From: Bacteroidota bacterium
GTDB taxonomy: Bacteria > Bacteroidota > Bacteroidia > Palsa-965
Reading direction: 5' to 3'
NCBI GenBank assembly: GCA_013298545.1
Contig: JAAFIA010000054.1
Location: 1 to 33,826, forward strand
Length of the DNA stretch: 33,826 nucleotides
The notes under the pieces are model-generated. The model ran no database searches. It had not been told where the DNA came from and was given only the letters and a program-made list of their open reading frames with translations. The position numbers and the translations under genes were made by a program. Below, in pieces: positions 32,368 through 33,826 of the stretch. Each line of letters starts with the position of its first letter. Position 1 is the first letter of the stretch.

Positions 32368-33613
32368 GTTGATGGGATGAATTGGTGTGGTAATGTAAAG
32401 CAGAGCAATTGGTGCGTTGGAAAACTTCCTGCGCACAACGTTGAATGGCCTCCGGCGTAACAGCAAGGTAACGTTCAGTTTCGTTACTGGCCCAGATTGC
32501 GTCGCCAAGCAATTCGTAATACGCTAAATTCATGGCTTTATCGAGCACATTCATTTCGCTAAATAGCAAGGACGATTCGATTTTATTTTTCACTTTCAGC
32601 AATTCGCGTTCACCGATGCGAACGTCTTGCATTTTTTTCAATTCTTCAAAAACGGCAGCTTCTGCTTCGTCGGTAGTAACCCCGCTTACTAATTTTCCGG
32701 AGACCACAAATAATCCTTTATCCAGATCGCCCATGACATACGCACTGATTTCGCTAAAGAGTCGGCGTTCTTTCACCAAACGGTTATACAAACGCGCTGA
32801 ATTGCCACGCGAAAGAATATCGGAAATAATATCCATCGTATGATAATCCTGATCGCGGCGCGCACACATGTGAAACGCCATGTAAAGTGCTTCGGCAGGC
32901 ACATCGCTGCTGGTATCTAAGCGACGATAGCCTTCTTGTTTGGGTTCGACAGGTAAATTCCGAACAGGTTTCGGTGTAGCAGCAATTGGTCCAAACCATT
33001 TTTCGGAAAGTGCAAGTGCTTCTTGCGGATCAATGTTTCCAGCAACAACGAGAATGGCGTTTTGCGGCGTATAATGTTTGTTGAAAAATGCTTTCACATC
33101 ATCCATCACCGCCTCTTCGATGTGGCGAATTTCTTTGCCAATCGTTGCCCATTTGTATGGATGAACTTGGTACGCGAGCGGGCGCAACAACAACCAAACA
33201 TCGCCATAAGGTTGGTTGAGGTAGCGTTGCTTAAATTCTTCGATGACCACGCTGCGTTGAACTTCCAGGCTTTTCTCCGAAAACGCAAGACTCAGCATCC
33301 GATCCGATTCGAGCCAGAATGCGGTTTCGATGTTGGTTGCTGGGAGCGTGAGGTAATAGTTGGTAATGTCGTTGGTTGTAAATGCATTGTTTTCGCCTCC
33401 AACACGCTGCAAGGGTTCGTCGTAACTTGGTATGTTGATGGACCCACCAAACATGAGGTGTTCAAACAAATGTGCAAATCCGGTGCGGCTTTCGTCTTCG
33501 TCGCGGGCACCAACATCATACAGAATATTGATACAAGCAAGTAGTGTTGCTTCGTCGCGGTGAATTAAAACACGTAAGCCATTGGCTAAAGTATGTCGTT
33601 CAAAAGGAATCAT
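32360..33613 (-). CDS. M16 family zinc peptidase, catalytic subunit
   Basis: This 417-residue protein carries the inverted zinc motif HLFEH (48-52) within GFAHLFEHLMFGG. The downstream third-ligand segment SVVIEEFKQRYLNQPYG (about 120-136) is also present. It cleaves peptides; the physiological substrate is unknown. No signal peptide is visible, so it is cytosolic or relies on an atypical route. It starts the three-gene operon, and the next gene encodes its non-catalytic partner with an 8-bp overlap. TACCTTTA (33617-33624), a near match to the -7 box, ends 3 nt before the ATG at 33613. Confidence 0.93.
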   Translation of the reverse strand: MIPFERHTLANGLRVLIHRDEATLLACINILYDVGARDEDESRTGFAHLFEHLMFGGSINIPSYDEPLQRVGGENNAFTTNDITNYYLTLPATNIETAFWLESDRMLSLAFSEKSLEVQRSVVIEEFKQRYLNQPYGDVWLLLRPLAYQVHPYKWATIGKEIRHIEEAVMDDVKAFFNKHYTPQNAILVVAGNIDPQEALALSEKWFGPIAATPKPVRNLPVEPKQEGYRRLDTSSDVPAEALYMAFHMCARRDQDYHTMDIISDILSRGNSARLYNRLVKERRLFSEISAYVMGDLDKGLFVVSGKLVSGVTTDEAEAAVFEELKKMQDVRIGERELLKVKNKIESSLLFSEMNVLDKAMNLAYYELLGDAIWASNETERYLAVTPEAIQRCAQEVFQRTNCSALHYHTNSSHQHA

Positions 33614-33681
33614 GTGTAAAGGTATGTACTGTTGCGGTATTTTGAGCCTGTTTAAATTTCATCCTTTGTTCCGAAGCCTCG

Positions 33682-33716
33682 GAATTGTTATGCGCCTTTT
33701 TGCACCATAACAATTC
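33682..33716. repeat. Inverted repeat upstream of the M16 operon
   Basis: GAATTGTTATG (33682-33692) and CATAACAATTC (33706-33716) form a perfect 11-bp stem with a 13-nt loop. It lacks a T tract on either side, so it is unlikely to be a terminator. It may be an operator, or belong to the gene outside the right edge. No gene is visible in 33614-33826. Confidence 0.5.
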
Positions 33717-33826
33717 TCAATCCCGAAATTTCGCATGCGCGTTAAGTTAAAAATACATTTTTGTCATCGGCCTTCTACTCCTCGTTTCATAAAACACGAA
33801 CGGAGCAAGGAAATCTACTGATGAAC

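Overview
The window looks like chromosomal DNA from a Bacteroidota bacterium, in the Flavobacteriales/Chitinophagales range; no finer placement can be read from it. The main signs are two large secreted proteins and one gene remnant with type IX secretion (T9SS) C-terminal sorting domains, CCC-motif membrane proteins beside DUF2752, DUF2490 and DUF2304 proteins, no Shine-Dalgarno sequences, and promoters of the Bacteroidota type (TTTG or TTG, then 19-21 bp, then TAnnTTTG). Most of the DNA has intermediate GC. The stretches at 11.5-12.9 kb and 25.7-30.2 kb are visibly AT-richer. No rRNA, tRNA, CRISPR array, transposase or integrase was seen.

Layout. 0-4.6 kb: the 3' part of an unknown gene, a transaldolase, a YciO/YrdC-type protein, two CCC-motif membrane proteins around a DUF2752 protein, a small membrane protein, and coaE. 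4.6-9.5 kb: an XRE-pentapeptide regulator with a good promoter, a 480-bp repeat-rich gap, a large choice-of-anchor B T9SS protein, and dapA. 9.5-11.4 kb: purK-aat. 11.5-12.95 kb: three genes joined by ATGA overlaps, read as a toxin-antitoxin-chaperone (TAC) module with a SecB-like chaperone. 13-17.6 kb: a YkpA/YbiT-type ABC-F ATPase, a zinc phospholipase C/S1-P1-like secreted enzyme, a DUF2490 protein, and a convergent metallophosphoesterase at the end of a four-gene operon (PaaY-like, DUF2304, small protein, phosphoesterase; 16.4-18.9 kb). 19-23 kb: an unknown cytosolic protein, an L,D-transpeptidase-like protein, a repeat-rich gap, and a second T9SS cargo.

23-30.2 kb is an accessory block: an AAA+ ATPase with a co-transcribed unknown protein, a divergent secreted protein, and a 1013-residue DUF4157 protein with an HEVVH motif and about 110-residue internal repeats. 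AAA+ and DUF4157 proteins are typical of extracellular contractile injection system (eCIS) loci, but no sheath, tube or baseplate gene lies here. 30.3-30.5 kb holds a T9SS gene collapsed to a signal peptide plus sorting domain. 30.6-33.6 kb is an operon of two M16 peptidases (one catalytic, one lacking the zinc motif) and a small secreted protein.

The two places most worth following up are the TAC-like module and the DUF4157/AAA+ block. All protein identifications rest on motifs and family memory; no database search was run.
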